Positions 1 to 8,477 are shown, counted from the first letter of the stretch. The stretch: 64,000 bases of DNA from Desulfosporosinus cupriresistens (GCF_001707885.1 NZ_MASS01000009.1:1-64000); one strand, 5' to 3'. The notes: generated by a model not told the origin, from the letters alone. Numbers and translations: made by a program.

Positions 1-1
1 T

Positions 2-55
2 TACAATTTGAGTGACGATCAGGCCAAGAAAATTTTAGCTCATCTCAACCCATAA
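2..55 (+). CDS. C-terminal end of an upstream gene (partial)
   Basis: An open frame runs in from the window edge and stops at TAA 53-55, encoding a tail of 17 residues that ends ILAHLNP. It lies 23 bases before the next start, so it probably belongs to the same operon as the radical SAM gene that follows. The family cannot be recognised from so short a tail. Confidence 0.4.
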   Translation, partial: YNLSDDQAKKILAHLNP

Positions 56-78
56 ATCATTAAATGAGGTGGTATAAG

Positions 79-1072
79 ATGACGGAAGAACTAAGAGACT
101 TATTTTGTCGGGACTCAGGCTTGTTATTTCAAAAGGCACAGGAAATTGCTAAAACAAAAAAACTATTTATTGTTCCCCGAATATTGTCAATGGTTTCTGC
201 AAGACTGTTCCAAGCTGTCGGCACTGTAAATGGGAACATATGAAAGTAGCAGATCCTTGCTTTTATAGAAAAAGAACGCTTAAGGAAGTTAAAGCGCGAA
301 CTCAAGTACTTGTCGAGGCGGGAATACAGAGAGTTTTTTTAGCATCCGGTTGGATGGGATATGAAGTACCGGAGTTTTACTATGATTGTATTCACTCAAT
401 AAAAGAAGATTCCAATTTAGACGTTTATGGACTCTTTGGCGCTCTGAATCGGACAAGTTTACTAAACCTCAAACGTGCCGGCATGGATGGCTACTTATGT
501 GGCTTAGAATCTCCAAATGAAGCAATATATAAACGTTTCAGACCAGCGGGCGATACTTTGACAGATCGCATTAGTGCCTTGAAGACGGCAAAAGGCCTGA
601 ATCTAAAAATCTGGAGCGGCTTTTTAGTGGGCTTAGGAGAAACAGATGAGGATGTTAGCGTAGGGCTGGAGATTCTCAGAGGGCTTGAGCCGGAATCTCT
701 GTCGATCTTACCATTTACGCCATTTCCCAATACTGAGATGTGGGATGAGAATCCGGCAAATCCTCTAAAATGGGCTAGAGCTATGGCTATTGCTAGGACC
801 TATTTGCGGAAGCCAGATCTCTTTTCTGATCAAACCGAAGGATTTTATCAAGGATATGGAATCTTAGGCGGGGCTAATGGATTCTATTCTTTCCCAGGAA
901 AAAAGTCTCTATTTCAATCTCTCGAAAGATCCGGAGCTTAAAAGGTAAACGTTTTCGCTCTAATTCCGTTAAGTTTGATTTACGTAATACACAGATTAAG
1001 CGAAGAGAATTTTATGGTGTTACAGGATACTTAACCAATTGGAGGAGGGTTAGTGATGAGCAGCGAGTTTGA
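79..1072 (+). pseudogene. HcgA/HmdB-like radical SAM protein, frameshifted
   Basis: Translation begins at ATG 79 behind GAGGTGG. It must shift -1 at the A-run 156-162 to reach the long body frame, which itself stops at 941. The join restores a radical SAM cluster motif C-x5-C-x2-C (codons 198, 216, 225). That spacing differs from the usual C-x3-C-x2-C and is known for HcgA/HmdB, the BioB-like enzymes of FeGP-cofactor synthesis. The body then looks BioB/HydE-like. A second -1 shift at the A-run 899-904 would extend the protein in a sensible basic frame to TGA 1070-1072, overlapping the next gene. Both runs form slippery heptamers (A AAA AAA and A AAA AAG) in the right phase, so programmed shifting, gene decay and homopolymer sequencing error all remain possible. 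The HcgA/HmdB label is by motif and overall look only. Confidence 0.6.
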
Positions 1073-1670
1073 TGAGCCTAGAGATAACGAGAAATTTACG
1101 AGTAATTTGGAAGCAGACTATCAGTTGGGAATGGACATTATTTCTGGGCGCGCAGAAAGTAAGGACTTACCTGAAGCGGTTATTTTGTTCCGTGAGGCAG
1201 CTCTCGAAGGGCATCCTGGTGCCCAATATGAACTTGGAGTATCCTATTGTGCAGGTCGTGGTATCAAGCAAAATAGTGAGAGTGCCGTGCAATGGTTTAT
1301 TCGCTCAGCTGAAAATGGATACCCCAAAGCTCTGCACAATCTTGGTGTTCGGCATTCAATCGGAAAGGGTGTTGATGAAGATGCCGTCAGAGCCGCGAGT
1401 CTTTTTCTTCAGGCTGCCAGTCAAGGTCATGCGTTATCCCAATTTAAATTGGCAGTGATGTATAAAATAGGCTGGGGTGTTCAGCAGAAGGATGAAGAAG
1501 CGGATAAGTGGTTTGGCTTAGCAGGAGATACCGGCAAGAATGAAGCGCTGTGTCCCCTTTCTGAAATAGTAAAACAAGGAAATGATCGGGCAAGATGGCT
1601 TAAGGCAGCGATGAGTCGGGGGTATAGTGAAAATGCATTTGAGGTTTTTGTCGCCAGTCAGTCGATTTAG
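1056..1670 (+). CDS. Sel1-like repeat (TPR-type) protein
   Basis: About 204 residues. Three to four Sel1-like repeats of roughly 36 residues fill residues 30-165, with the typical A-x-x-x-LG-x-x-Y and GV-x-x-(N/D)-x-x-x-A-x-x-(W/F) spacing. No signal peptide is seen, so it is probably cytosolic. Sel1 repeats are protein-binding scaffolds, and the partner here is unknown. GGAGGAGGG at 1041-1049 is 6-7 bases from ATG 1056; GTG 1053 is an alternative start. The gene overlaps the possible extended end of the radical SAM frame and is followed 35 bases later by a binding-protein gene, which suggests one operon. Confidence 0.8.
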   Translation: MSSEFDEPRDNEKFTSNLEADYQLGMDIISGRAESKDLPEAVILFREAALEGHPGAQYELGVSYCAGRGIKQNSESAVQWFIRSAENGYPKALHNLGVRHSIGKGVDEDAVRAASLFLQAASQGHALSQFKLAVMYKIGWGVQQKDEEADKWFGLAGDTGKNEALCPLSEIVKQGNDRARWLKAAMSRGYSENAFEVFVASQSI

Positions 1671-1705
1671 AGCACGGTTTGTTATTATAACTTGGGAGGG
1701 AATCC

Positions 1706-2785
1706 ATGTTGAAAAAAGGATTAGTTACTAAGGGTACTGTCTTGGGAGTCTCGATTTTACTTTTGTTTTCAATGCTCGTCGGATGCAGCAAAACAGAGGT
1801 CAATCCTGTCAACACAACTCCTGTACAAGTGCAGATTAAAGATATGGCGGGTCGGGAGGTGACGATTCCAAGCAATGTCAAGAGAATACTGGCCTTGCAT
1901 CCAATTCCTTCCTACTTTCTGTTTAGGTTAGCTCCTGACAAGGTGGTAAGTAAAGACTCGGTGTTTGATGGGAGATATTTGGGTAAAGATTCAGTGAAAG
2001 TTTATTCGGACGGGGATCGTGAAAAACTTAGTAAACTACCCACTACGGGTGTCTATTTTAAAGGGTTGGAACCAGAGCAGCTACTGCAGCTCAAACCAGA
2101 TGTGATTATATCCCTGACAAAGGACCCCAAAATCAACGATTTGACAACTAAAGTTAACATACCGATTATTGCTGTTTCTAAAGACACCATGGCAGACTAT
2201 GAGGAGACCATGCGTCTGATTGGCAAAATTGTTGGCAATGAAAGTGAGGCCAACAAGCTCGCGGATTATTGGCAGAAGAGTATTGACGAAGTGAAAAGAA
2301 AAGTAAGCGTTATACCAAGTGATAAGCGAGTGAAGGTGTTCTTCGCGGGCGCCAGCGGTGTTCTGACTACCCCAGGGACCCAGACCATCATGGCCTCCAT
2401 CGTCGACACAGCCGGTGGGGATAACGTTGCCAAAGGACTGACCGGAAATCAAACGGGTGAAAGTCTCCCTGTCTCGCTGGAACAAATTTTGAAGTGGAAC
2501 CCTGAAGTGGTAATTGTAGGGACGCAAAAAGGCAAGGATCAAATCATGTCAGACACCGCTTGGAAGGATATTACCGCTGTCAAAAATAACAAAGTATTTG
2601 TTCAATCGCGTTACGCTAGCCTCGATGGAGTCACGGCACTAATGGGGTTAGTTTGGCTAGAAGGGAAACTATATACAAATGACTCGGAATTTAACACGTA
2701 TTTTGAAAGCAAAATGAAAGAATACTACTTACTTTTCCATAAGTATCAGATTACTCCAGATCAGATTGAAGAGGTTGCGAAGTAA
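1706..2785 (+). CDS. ABC-type metal-chelate/B12 substrate-binding lipoprotein (Peripla_BP_2)
   Basis: 359 residues. A lysine-rich N-terminus, hydrophobic core and lipobox ending VGC give a lipoprotein anchored outside the membrane. The mature part has the BtuF/FepB-type bilobal fold signs: an early DMAGREVTIP strand, 'LEPEQLLQLKPDVII' style spacing near residue 130, and a C-lobe with 'WNPEVVIVG' and 'AVKNNKVF'. Proteins of this class bind siderophores, haem, cobalamin or oxyanions for FecCD-type permeases. No permease or ATPase gene lies beside it. Its neighbour at 3009 carries a similar domain at its own C-terminus. The ligand cannot be read from sequence. Start ATG 1706 follows GGGAGG. Confidence 0.85.
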   Translation: MLKKGLVTKGTVLGVSILLLFSMLVGCSKTEVNPVNTTPVQVQIKDMAGREVTIPSNVKRILALHPIPSYFLFRLAPDKVVSKDSVFDGRYLGKDSVKVYSDGDREKLSKLPTTGVYFKGLEPEQLLQLKPDVIISLTKDPKINDLTTKVNIPIIAVSKDTMADYEETMRLIGKIVGNESEANKLADYWQKSIDEVKRKVSVIPSDKRVKVFFAGASGVLTTPGTQTIMASIVDTAGGDNVAKGLTGNQTGESLPVSLEQILKWNPEVVIVGTQKGKDQIMSDTAWKDITAVKNNKVFVQSRYASLDGVTALMGLVWLEGKLYTNDSEFNTYFESKMKEYYLLFHKYQITPDQIEEVAK

Positions 2786-3008
2786 TAATGCCAAAGCAGA
2801 ACAAGTAATGAATCGGCTAATAGTGTACGGGTAAAAATCATGGGAAATACGTTCGCTGGAGCGGAGGGATTGCTAGTGTTCTGCGTTGCCATTTGAAACC
2901 ATTATGTAGTTCTGTCCTTCTCGGCGTGGTGGTCCTAATGCCATTAATTTTTAAACCAACTAGCGATCAAGCTGGGTCATGCATAGTGATTAGGAGGGGA
3001 AATAGAAA

Positions 3009-4832
3009 TTGAAATGTTATATTTGTGAAAGAGCCTGTGTAATTCGGGAAGGAAATACTGGGGCCTGTGGACTTTATCAGAACCATGGGGAACAAATTAT
3101 TGAGCTTTTCCCCAATAAATATTTGACGGTTTGTCCTATTTCTATTGAAACAATGCCTATATTGCACTTCCACCCAAGAGGAAAATTCCTCCAGGTTAGT
3201 ACCACGGGTTGTAATTTTCATTGTAATGGCTGTATTTCGGCGTTGATTGTTGAGGAAATGGCACCGTCAAGTAAAGCCTTGCGGGAATTGCTTCCTCAAC
3301 AGGTGGTCGATGAAGCTGTGAAAAATGACTGTCTGGGTATTGCGTTTTTACTGAATGATCCCTTGGCATCGTTTCCAACCTTTCTTAAAGTGGCCAAACT
3401 TGCCAAAAAGCAGGGCCTGTTAGTAGGCTGTTCCTCAAATGCTTATTTTACCGAAGTCTCACTGGCTGAAATCAGTGGTTATATAGATTTCATCAATATT
3501 GGTGTTAAAGGATTGTCCGATCGGGCTTATCAAAACTGCGGCGGCAGTACGGTCGAGCCGGTTCTGAGAAGCATTAAGACGCTCTACGAAAAGGGTGTCC
3601 ATGTGGAAGTTTCCTGCATGTTAAAAAAGGATAATATGGGAGAAGTTATGGTCCTGGCCGAGATAATTGCCCAAATATCGCAGGATATTCCTTTACAGCT
3701 CATGCGTTTCATCCCTTTGGAAGGTGCCGATCCTTCCTTAGAGCCCTCCATACTAGAGGCAGAAGATCTATATCGGAGGTTAAGAAAGTCCCTTAATTAT
3801 ATCTATCTTTTCAATTCACCCGGGACTGACTATCTGAACACATTCTGCCCTCGCTGTGGGGAAGTGATCTATAAACGAGATTTTTACGGCCCTATGGGAG
3901 CGAAATTGATGTCTACGGAGATAGGTTCAGGGCAAAAGAATAGTTGTCCACAATGCGACCGGATGATCGACATTAAGGCTGCTCCAGCGGAGATAAATTA
4001 TCAAGAAGGTGCTTTTGAAGGAGGTTATCCCTTTACAAGGGCTCTGGAAATGATGGAAGCAATTTTAATAGCGATTGGTGTCACGGATAAAAAGAAAGTG
4101 GTCCAGGTTTGGGAAGAGGTTCTTTGCCATGATGGTTTGCAAAAATTACATCATTCCATTCAAAACTTCGAAACCTACCTTGAGACAATCCGGTACTTTG
4201 GGGAATTAACTAAGACGGAAAACAAAGCTGAAGATCTAGTTGCCTATATGCAAGAAAAAATCTTACTGATTAAAGACGGTTGGTCAGCTATCAAGCACAA
4301 GCCCCGTGTCTATTATGTTATGGGAAAGCCGCTTTTTTGCCTTAAAGGAGAACGCCTCGAAAATCAGTTGGTTGAAGCGGCTGGGGGAATAAGTGTAAAC
4401 AAAGAGATAGAATGTAGTGGAAGGCCTGGTATGCAAATTTCTGTTGAACAATTAAATGCCCTCAATCCAGAGGTGATATTTATATCGGCCTTCCTATCTT
4501 CTTCCGTTGAAGATTTCTATAAGGAGTGTCGTAAGGTTGGTATAACGGTTGATGCTGTCAAAAACAAGAGAATTTATACCCATCTTGCCTCGGGTTGGGA
4601 TTTTGGCAGCCCTCGATGGATATTGGGATTGCTGCATATAGCGAATATTCTTCAGCCCGAGATATATCATTTTGATGTGATCGGAGAGGCAAAAGGGTTG
4701 TATAAGGAATTCTATGAGTTGGATTTTTCTCTTTCCGATCTTAATCGATCATTTAGTAAGCCAAGTAGTAAGTGGACATGGAAGACCAATCGACAGGCTT
4801 GCTGCACGAATGATAAGGTAATTTCAGGTTGA
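3009..4832 (+). CDS. Radical SAM protein fused to a binding-protein-like C-terminal domain
   Basis: 607 residues from TTG 3009, 8 bases after AGGAGGGGA. Residues 1-22 hold a Cys-rich start (CYICERAC...GACG) like AmrS/PflA-type activases. The 4Fe-4S motif C-x3-C-x2-C is C68, C72, C75. Two CxxC pairs near 278 and 315 look like a zinc ribbon. From about residue 420 to the end the sequence resembles the C-lobe of Peripla_BP_2 binding proteins ('LNPEVIFIS', 'AVKNKRIY'), although there is no signal peptide, so that domain should be cytosolic. The neighbouring lipoprotein (1706) has the secreted form of the same fold. A role in modifying or handing on a metal-cofactor ligand is inference. The domain joint has no frame disturbance. 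Confidence 0.8.
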   Translation: MKCYICERACVIREGNTGACGLYQNHGEQIIELFPNKYLTVCPISIETMPILHFHPRGKFLQVSTTGCNFHCNGCISALIVEEMAPSSKALRELLPQQVVDEAVKNDCLGIAFLLNDPLASFPTFLKVAKLAKKQGLLVGCSSNAYFTEVSLAEISGYIDFINIGVKGLSDRAYQNCGGSTVEPVLRSIKTLYEKGVHVEVSCMLKKDNMGEVMVLAEIIAQISQDIPLQLMRFIPLEGADPSLEPSILEAEDLYRRLRKSLNYIYLFNSPGTDYLNTFCPRCGEVIYKRDFYGPMGAKLMSTEIGSGQKNSCPQCDRMIDIKAAPAEINYQEGAFEGGYPFTRALEMMEAILIAIGVTDKKKVVQVWEEVLCHDGLQKLHHSIQNFETYLETIRYFGELTKTENKAEDLVAYMQEKILLIKDGWSAIKHKPRVYYVMGKPLFCLKGERLENQLVEAAGGISVNKEIECSGRPGMQISVEQLNALNPEVIFISAFLSSSVEDFYKECRKVGITVDAVKNKRIYTHLASGWDFGSPRWILGLLHIANILQPEIYHFDVIGEAKGLYKEFYELDFSLSDLNRSFSKPSSKWTWKTNRQACCTNDKVISG

Positions 4833-4851
4833 GATTTGCACTTGTTATTGA

Positions 4852-4884
4852 TCTCCACTTTTTATGCGGTGGAGCTGCTTTTTA
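4852..4884 (+). terminator. Hairpin with T-tract after the radical SAM fusion gene
   Basis: CTCCAC (4853-4858) pairs with GTGGAG (4869-4874), followed by CTGCTTTTT. It lies 20 bases after the stop codon. Confidence 0.6.
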
Positions 4885-4962
4885 TGAGAATTGGTATATG
4901 GATATAAATGATAATTAAGAGATATAAACATTGATCCTTGGAAGGTTTGGGGGGCAAGGCTA

Positions 4963-6057
4963 ATGAACAAAGAAATTTACCAGGGACTTAAAAAAGTATT
5001 TGAGCAAAACCTAAATGCAGCACTAATTACTGTTACCAGCGCGCTGGGGCCAACCCCCTGTAAACCTGGAGCTAAGATGTTAGTATTTGCTGACGGCACT
5101 AGTGTTGGCACCATTGGCGGAGAATGTGGTGAGGTTGAGGTTAGGCGGGAGGCTTTTAAAGTTATCGTAGCCCGTTCTCCCAAGATTCATTATTTAAATA
5201 TGACTGCAGACCTTGATCAGGAAGATGGAATGGTTTGTGGAGGCATCATGGAATTATTTATTGATTATTTGGGTTTTCAAAGCCTCGTGGAACAGACGAA
5301 TCTTAATAAAGCTTATCTGTCTGCTTTAAGGGACTACCATGACCCTATACTTGTAACTGTGCTTGAAGCGACTGAAGACCTGTGGGTAGGGAAAAAGCTT
5401 TTTATCAAGAATAACGGAGACGTCTTCGGTGATCTCGGCTCAGAAGAATTAAACAAAGTTGCTATAAAGAGTGCCGAAATAGGTGGAGGAAAATTCTATC
5501 CGCTGTTGATTAGTTTAGATTCCAGGTTCGAGTTATGTAAACCTTCAAGAACGAAAGCAACTTTTAGGTTACTGATAGAGCCCCCAACGACTGTGGTACA
5601 ATTATTAATTCTAGGGGCAGGAGATATTACGCAATCGCTCGTAACCATGGCGAAAATCCTGGGGTATGAGGTTACAGTTGTCGATGATCGACCATTTATT
5701 TTTAATTCTACCCAATATAACGAGGCGGATAGGATTATATGCGCAGACCTCGAACGAGCCTTAGATGCTATAAATATTAATCCGCAAACCTTTGTCGTGA
5801 TTGTTACTAGAGGGTCTAATTCCGATAAAGTGTGTTTGCGGAAAATGATAAATCAACCAGTCAGATATATTGGCATGATGGGTAGTAACAGAAAGGTTAA
5901 AGCATTGAAATCCGAATTGGAGAAAGAGGGAGTCGGCGGTGAGTTGATGCAAAAATTGTATTCCCCGATTGGTCTAAAAATCAGAGCAGAAACTCCGGCA
6001 GAAATAGCCGTAAGCATTCTCAGTCAGGTAATTAAAGTTCAGAAGAGGTTGGCGTAG
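4963..6057 (+). CDS. XdhC/CoxF-family molybdoenzyme maturation protein
   Basis: 364 residues. The N-terminal XdhC/CoxI domain shows 'ALITVTSALGPTPCKPGAKM', 'TIGGECGEVEV' and 'GMVCGG' (Cys near 91). The C-terminal Rossmann domain starts near residue 210 with 'LILGAGDITQSL' and carries 'VVDDRP' and 'YIGMMGSNRK'. XdhC proteins bind sulfurated molybdenum cofactor and hand it to xanthine-dehydrogenase-type hydroxylases. No such enzyme gene is in the window. The gene has its own upstream spacing of 130 bases after a terminator, so it may be a separate unit. The molbindin 650 bases downstream supports a Mo/W link. Confidence 0.85.
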   Translation: MNKEIYQGLKKVFEQNLNAALITVTSALGPTPCKPGAKMLVFADGTSVGTIGGECGEVEVRREAFKVIVARSPKIHYLNMTADLDQEDGMVCGGIMELFIDYLGFQSLVEQTNLNKAYLSALRDYHDPILVTVLEATEDLWVGKKLFIKNNGDVFGDLGSEELNKVAIKSAEIGGGKFYPLLISLDSRFELCKPSRTKATFRLLIEPPTTVVQLLILGAGDITQSLVTMAKILGYEVTVVDDRPFIFNSTQYNEADRIICADLERALDAININPQTFVVIVTRGSNSDKVCLRKMINQPVRYIGMMGSNRKVKALKSELEKEGVGGELMQKLYSPIGLKIRAETPAEIAVSILSQVIKVQKRLA

Positions 6058-6069
6058 ACATGCAAAAAA

Positions 6070-6097
6070 GGAACACCTACTTAAAGAAGTGGGTGTC
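6070..6097. other. Hairpin after the XdhC-family gene
   Basis: ACACCTACTT and AAGTGGGTGT form a stem with one G-U pair around AAAG. There is no T-tract on the + side, so terminator function is uncertain. Confidence 0.4.
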
Positions 6098-6125
6098 TTG
6101 GAATAGGTTAAAGGAGGATACTCAA

Positions 6126-6421
6126 GTGCCTGAAATAAAAGGTTCACTGACTATTAATGTCAACAATTACGCTAGTGGGGTATCACTTGTCGCTATAAAC
6201 CACGATACGAATAAAGTGTTTGAATTTACAGATTTTATTATGGTTTTGCTGATCAAGGCGAATATATAGCAAACAATTGTACATTACCACAGGTTGCCCA
6301 AGGGTTATCTAGACTGCATGACCTCTACGATGAACTCAATGCGGAGGCTCAGGTTAAAGACAAGCTAAGGCTTGTTGTATTGCCGTTTAAAATTAAGAAG
6401 GATGAAAATATGGTGAAATAA
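6126..6421 (+). pseudogene. Small hypothetical protein, broken by one frameshift
   Basis: AAGGAGG at 6111-6117 is 8 bases from GTG 6126. The first 36 codons end in 'KVFEFTDF' and then run to a stop at 6267-6269. A -1 shift at the T-run of 'gattttatt' (about 6231-6236) opens a frame continuing 'YYGFADQGEYIANN...' to TAA 6419-6421, giving a coherent protein of about 98 residues. I do not recognise the family. One missing T restores it, so this is either recent decay or a base-calling error. Position between XdhC-family and molbindin genes is the only functional hint. Confidence 0.6.
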
Positions 6422-6710
6422 ACGTGCCAGTGTTATTAAAAGTCTTTTTTTAATGAACCGAATTATGAATTAAAGGAGGTGTGCAACATCAGCCTTTCTG
6501 TTTAGGAAAGGATCACTTTAAAATATAGCCTTACATTATGAAGCCAAACGCCAAAGCTTTTTATTGGCTGTGGAACACTTTTCAACCTTCCTAAGATCTT
6601 AGAGTTCTATGATGTATAGCGTTTATATAGAGATAAATATACTAAAATTGACTGATATACAATAATATGGTAATATTCGTTTGGGTAAGATATAGATGGA
6701 GGTGATACAT

Positions 6711-6917
6711 ATGCAATTATCAACGAGAAATCAACTCAAAGGGAAAATCAAGGACATAAAGAAAGGTCCGGTATCGACTGAAGTAATCTTAGATGTTAGT
6801 GCCCAAGCAGTGGTAGTAGCCTCAATCACTACTGGGTCAGCGGATACAATGGATCTTAAAGTTGGAGATGATGTCAGCGCTCTTATTAAAGCAAGTTCAG
6901 TTATGATAATGAAATAG
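6711..6917 (+). CDS. Molbindin (Mop/TOBE-domain molybdate-binding protein)
   Basis: 68 residues, a single Mop domain: 'STRNQLKGKIKDIKKGPVST', 'VVVASITTGSADTMDLKVGDDVSALIKASSVMI'. Molbindins bind molybdate or tungstate at subunit interfaces of an oligomer and buffer the oxyanion in the cytosol. An in-frame ATG at 6696 exists, but it overlaps the GGAGGTG site (6698-6704), which is correctly placed for ATG 6711, so the later start is chosen. Two terminator hairpins follow. Confidence 0.9.
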   Translation: MQLSTRNQLKGKIKDIKKGPVSTEVILDVSAQAVVVASITTGSADTMDLKVGDDVSALIKASSVMIMK

Positions 6918-7012
6918 CAAAATTGAATAAGCAGAATTGAATAAGCAGAATCAATAAAAGTAACATACTGTTTAGATCTAACAGATCTACATAATCCCAC
7001 AGAAATACGAAG

Positions 7013-7035
7013 AACGTCCTTTTGCGGGCGTTTTT
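7013..7035 (+). terminator. Terminator after molbindin gene
   Basis: AACGTCC (7013-7019) pairs with GGGCGTT (7026-7032) and is followed by TTT. Confidence 0.6.
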
Positions 7036-7081
7036 CGTTTCGGTTTATCTTAAATACTGCATGTGAGTTCATCAACAGAAT

Positions 7082-7107
7082 GGCTGGGACTAAATCCTGG
7101 CTTTTTT
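7082..7107 (+). terminator. Second terminator hairpin
   Basis: GGCTGGGA and TCCTGGCT form a stem with several G-U pairs, followed by TTTTT. Confidence 0.5.
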
Positions 7108-7219
7108 CGGCATATTAGATATAAAGGGAATATAACCATAAGTTTGTTAATCATAATCATCAGTGAACAAAGTATAATATGAATGTAACGTATTAGATTC
7201 TTGGACATAAGGAGGAAAC

Positions 7220-7771
7220 ATGTTAAAGAAGAAAGTTTTTATTGTTGTGACAATCATGGCACTTATCCTCGCTCTTGCTGGTTGTGCAAAAAAACCTGCA
7301 ACTCCAGTAACACCCCAAACAGGTACAGCAGTAACGCCGCAAGACCATCCAACCGAAACACCGGCTGTATCTGGGAAGGTGAGCCAAGCTGATGTAGAAG
7401 CCAAAATAAACGACTTGCTTAATAAAAAATACCCCGGCGACTGGAAAGTTTCTGGAACCACGTTAAGTAAGGGGGCCTATACTGAAAATGGGAAATATAA
7501 AATGGTGGATGATGTTGCTGCGTTGTTCCCAGATACCATGGGGGTATCTATTTTCGTTGGTGAAGAAAGGATCTCTTCCAGCGTGATACAACAAGACACT
7601 GGTCAAAGGGTTCTGAAAGGCTATGCTACCCCGCCTACAGTCGGCGAGGTTATGAAAAGTGGAAAAACCACTAGTACCCTTAGTAGCGGGTATTTGAAGG
7701 TCTATGTTCCTTTTAAGGATAGCAGCGGTAAGACGGTAGCCGTTATGACAGTGTCGGTACCACAGCAATAA
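7220..7771 (+). CDS. Lipoprotein with a single-Cache-like domain
   Basis: 183 residues. A signal peptide with lipobox LAGC puts the mature Cys near residue 22, followed by a low-complexity Thr/Pro linker to about 52. The C-terminal part reads 'GVSIFVGEERISSSVIQQDTG...' then 'LKVYVPFKDSSGKTVAVMTVSV', the order seen in single Cache sensor domains (a ligand loop, then 'PIKDSNGKVIG'). Such domains usually sit on chemoreceptors or kinases; here it is a stand-alone lipoprotein with no signalling domain. RBS AGGAGG precedes ATG 7220. A strong terminator follows, so it is probably monocistronic. The Cache call is by pattern only. Confidence 0.65.
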   Translation: MLKKKVFIVVTIMALILALAGCAKKPATPVTPQTGTAVTPQDHPTETPAVSGKVSQADVEAKINDLLNKKYPGDWKVSGTTLSKGAYTENGKYKMVDDVAALFPDTMGVSIFVGEERISSSVIQQDTGQRVLKGYATPPTVGEVMKSGKTTSTLSSGYLKVYVPFKDSSGKTVAVMTVSVPQQ

Positions 7772-8099
7772 AAGGTCTATGCTTATAATTCGAAATTCTG
7801 GTTATCAAACAATAAAGAAGGACCGAGGTGCAGCCTCGGTCCTTCTACTCGCCTTATCCTGACCATCGATTGATCAAATTCAAGTTATTCCCCATCTACA
7901 ACATATAATTCCTCTAACCCGTGAGTTATACTTTAGCCTCAGAGGGGAGAAATAATATAGTAGTTAGAATTTTCTAAAATGAATCGAATGTAGTAAAACG
8001 AGCATCTTTGTAGCAGCTTGGAATAATCAAAAGATGTTATTAAAAAAAGCCTCATAAAAAACGTTATGAGGCTTCCTGAACATTAGCACTTTTTCATAT
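7772..8099. other. Intergenic region with two terminators
   Basis: A GC-rich hairpin lies at 7818-7846 (GAAGGACCGAGG pairing with CCTCGGTCCTTC), at the end of the lipoprotein gene on the + strand. The minus-strand terminator at 8042-8072 is listed separately. Nothing else was recognised. Confidence 0.6.
8042..8072 (-). terminator. Terminator of the YggT-like gene
   Basis: On the minus strand GCCTCATAA pairs with TTATGAGGC and is followed by a run of seven T. Confidence 0.75.
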
Positions 8100-8477
8100 T
8101 TAGCGAATTCCGCTATTCAGGGGGGGCTTGCTAATCTCAATTAACTTAACAATTCCCCAAGCTACCACGGCATAAACAATCATCGCAATAATGGTCGTTG
8201 GTTCTAAGACCGACTGGGCTTCAATCCCTTTAGTTACCGTCGATCTGAAAATGCCAGAAAAGGGAGATAAGAACGCTTGGGACACTGAATATATGAGCGA
8301 TACGAAGGGGCTTTTAGGATTGGCCCCTAATAGTTTAAAAATAAGGCGGAAGGCAAACAAAACTTCTAAAACGCCTAGAACATAATAGACTATTCTCCTA
8401 GCTTTCAGAAACCCTTGGTTAGTTTGGATAACGTTACCTTCGTGCGCAGGCTGCTCCACTCTTTTTTGTTCATCCAT
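8100..8477 (-). CDS. YggT-family-like membrane protein
   Basis: 125 residues from the ATG at 8477, which is preceded by GGAGGGACAGCA; an upstream in-frame start at 8534 lacks a comparable site. There are two to three hydrophobic segments (residues about 30-50, 60-75 and 95-115). The pattern 'YYVLGVLEVLFAFRLIFKLLGAN' with 'SQAFLSPFSGIF' matches YggT/DUF3309-like membrane proteins. The function is not known. It is monocistronic, with its own terminator, and is divergent from cooS. Confidence 0.65.
   Translation of the reverse strand: MDEQKRVEQPAHEGNVIQTNQGFLKARRIVYYVLGVLEVLFAFRLIFKLLGANPKSPFVSLIYSVSQAFLSPFSGIFRSTVTKGIEAQSVLEPTTIIAMIVYAVVAWGIVKLIEISKPPLNSGIR

Noticed and set aside
2786..3008. 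Relic of a FecCD-type permease between the binding lipoprotein and the radical SAM fusion
   Set aside because: Short hydrophobic stretches exist in two frames but none aligns convincingly with permease motifs.
6476..6523. AAAGGAGGTGTGCAAC followed by GGATCAC, reminiscent of the 16S rRNA 3' end or a start region
   Set aside because: The rRNA end carries the complement (CCTCC) after GGATCA, and no flanking rRNA sequence is present; no start codon with a useful frame follows the purine-rich site.
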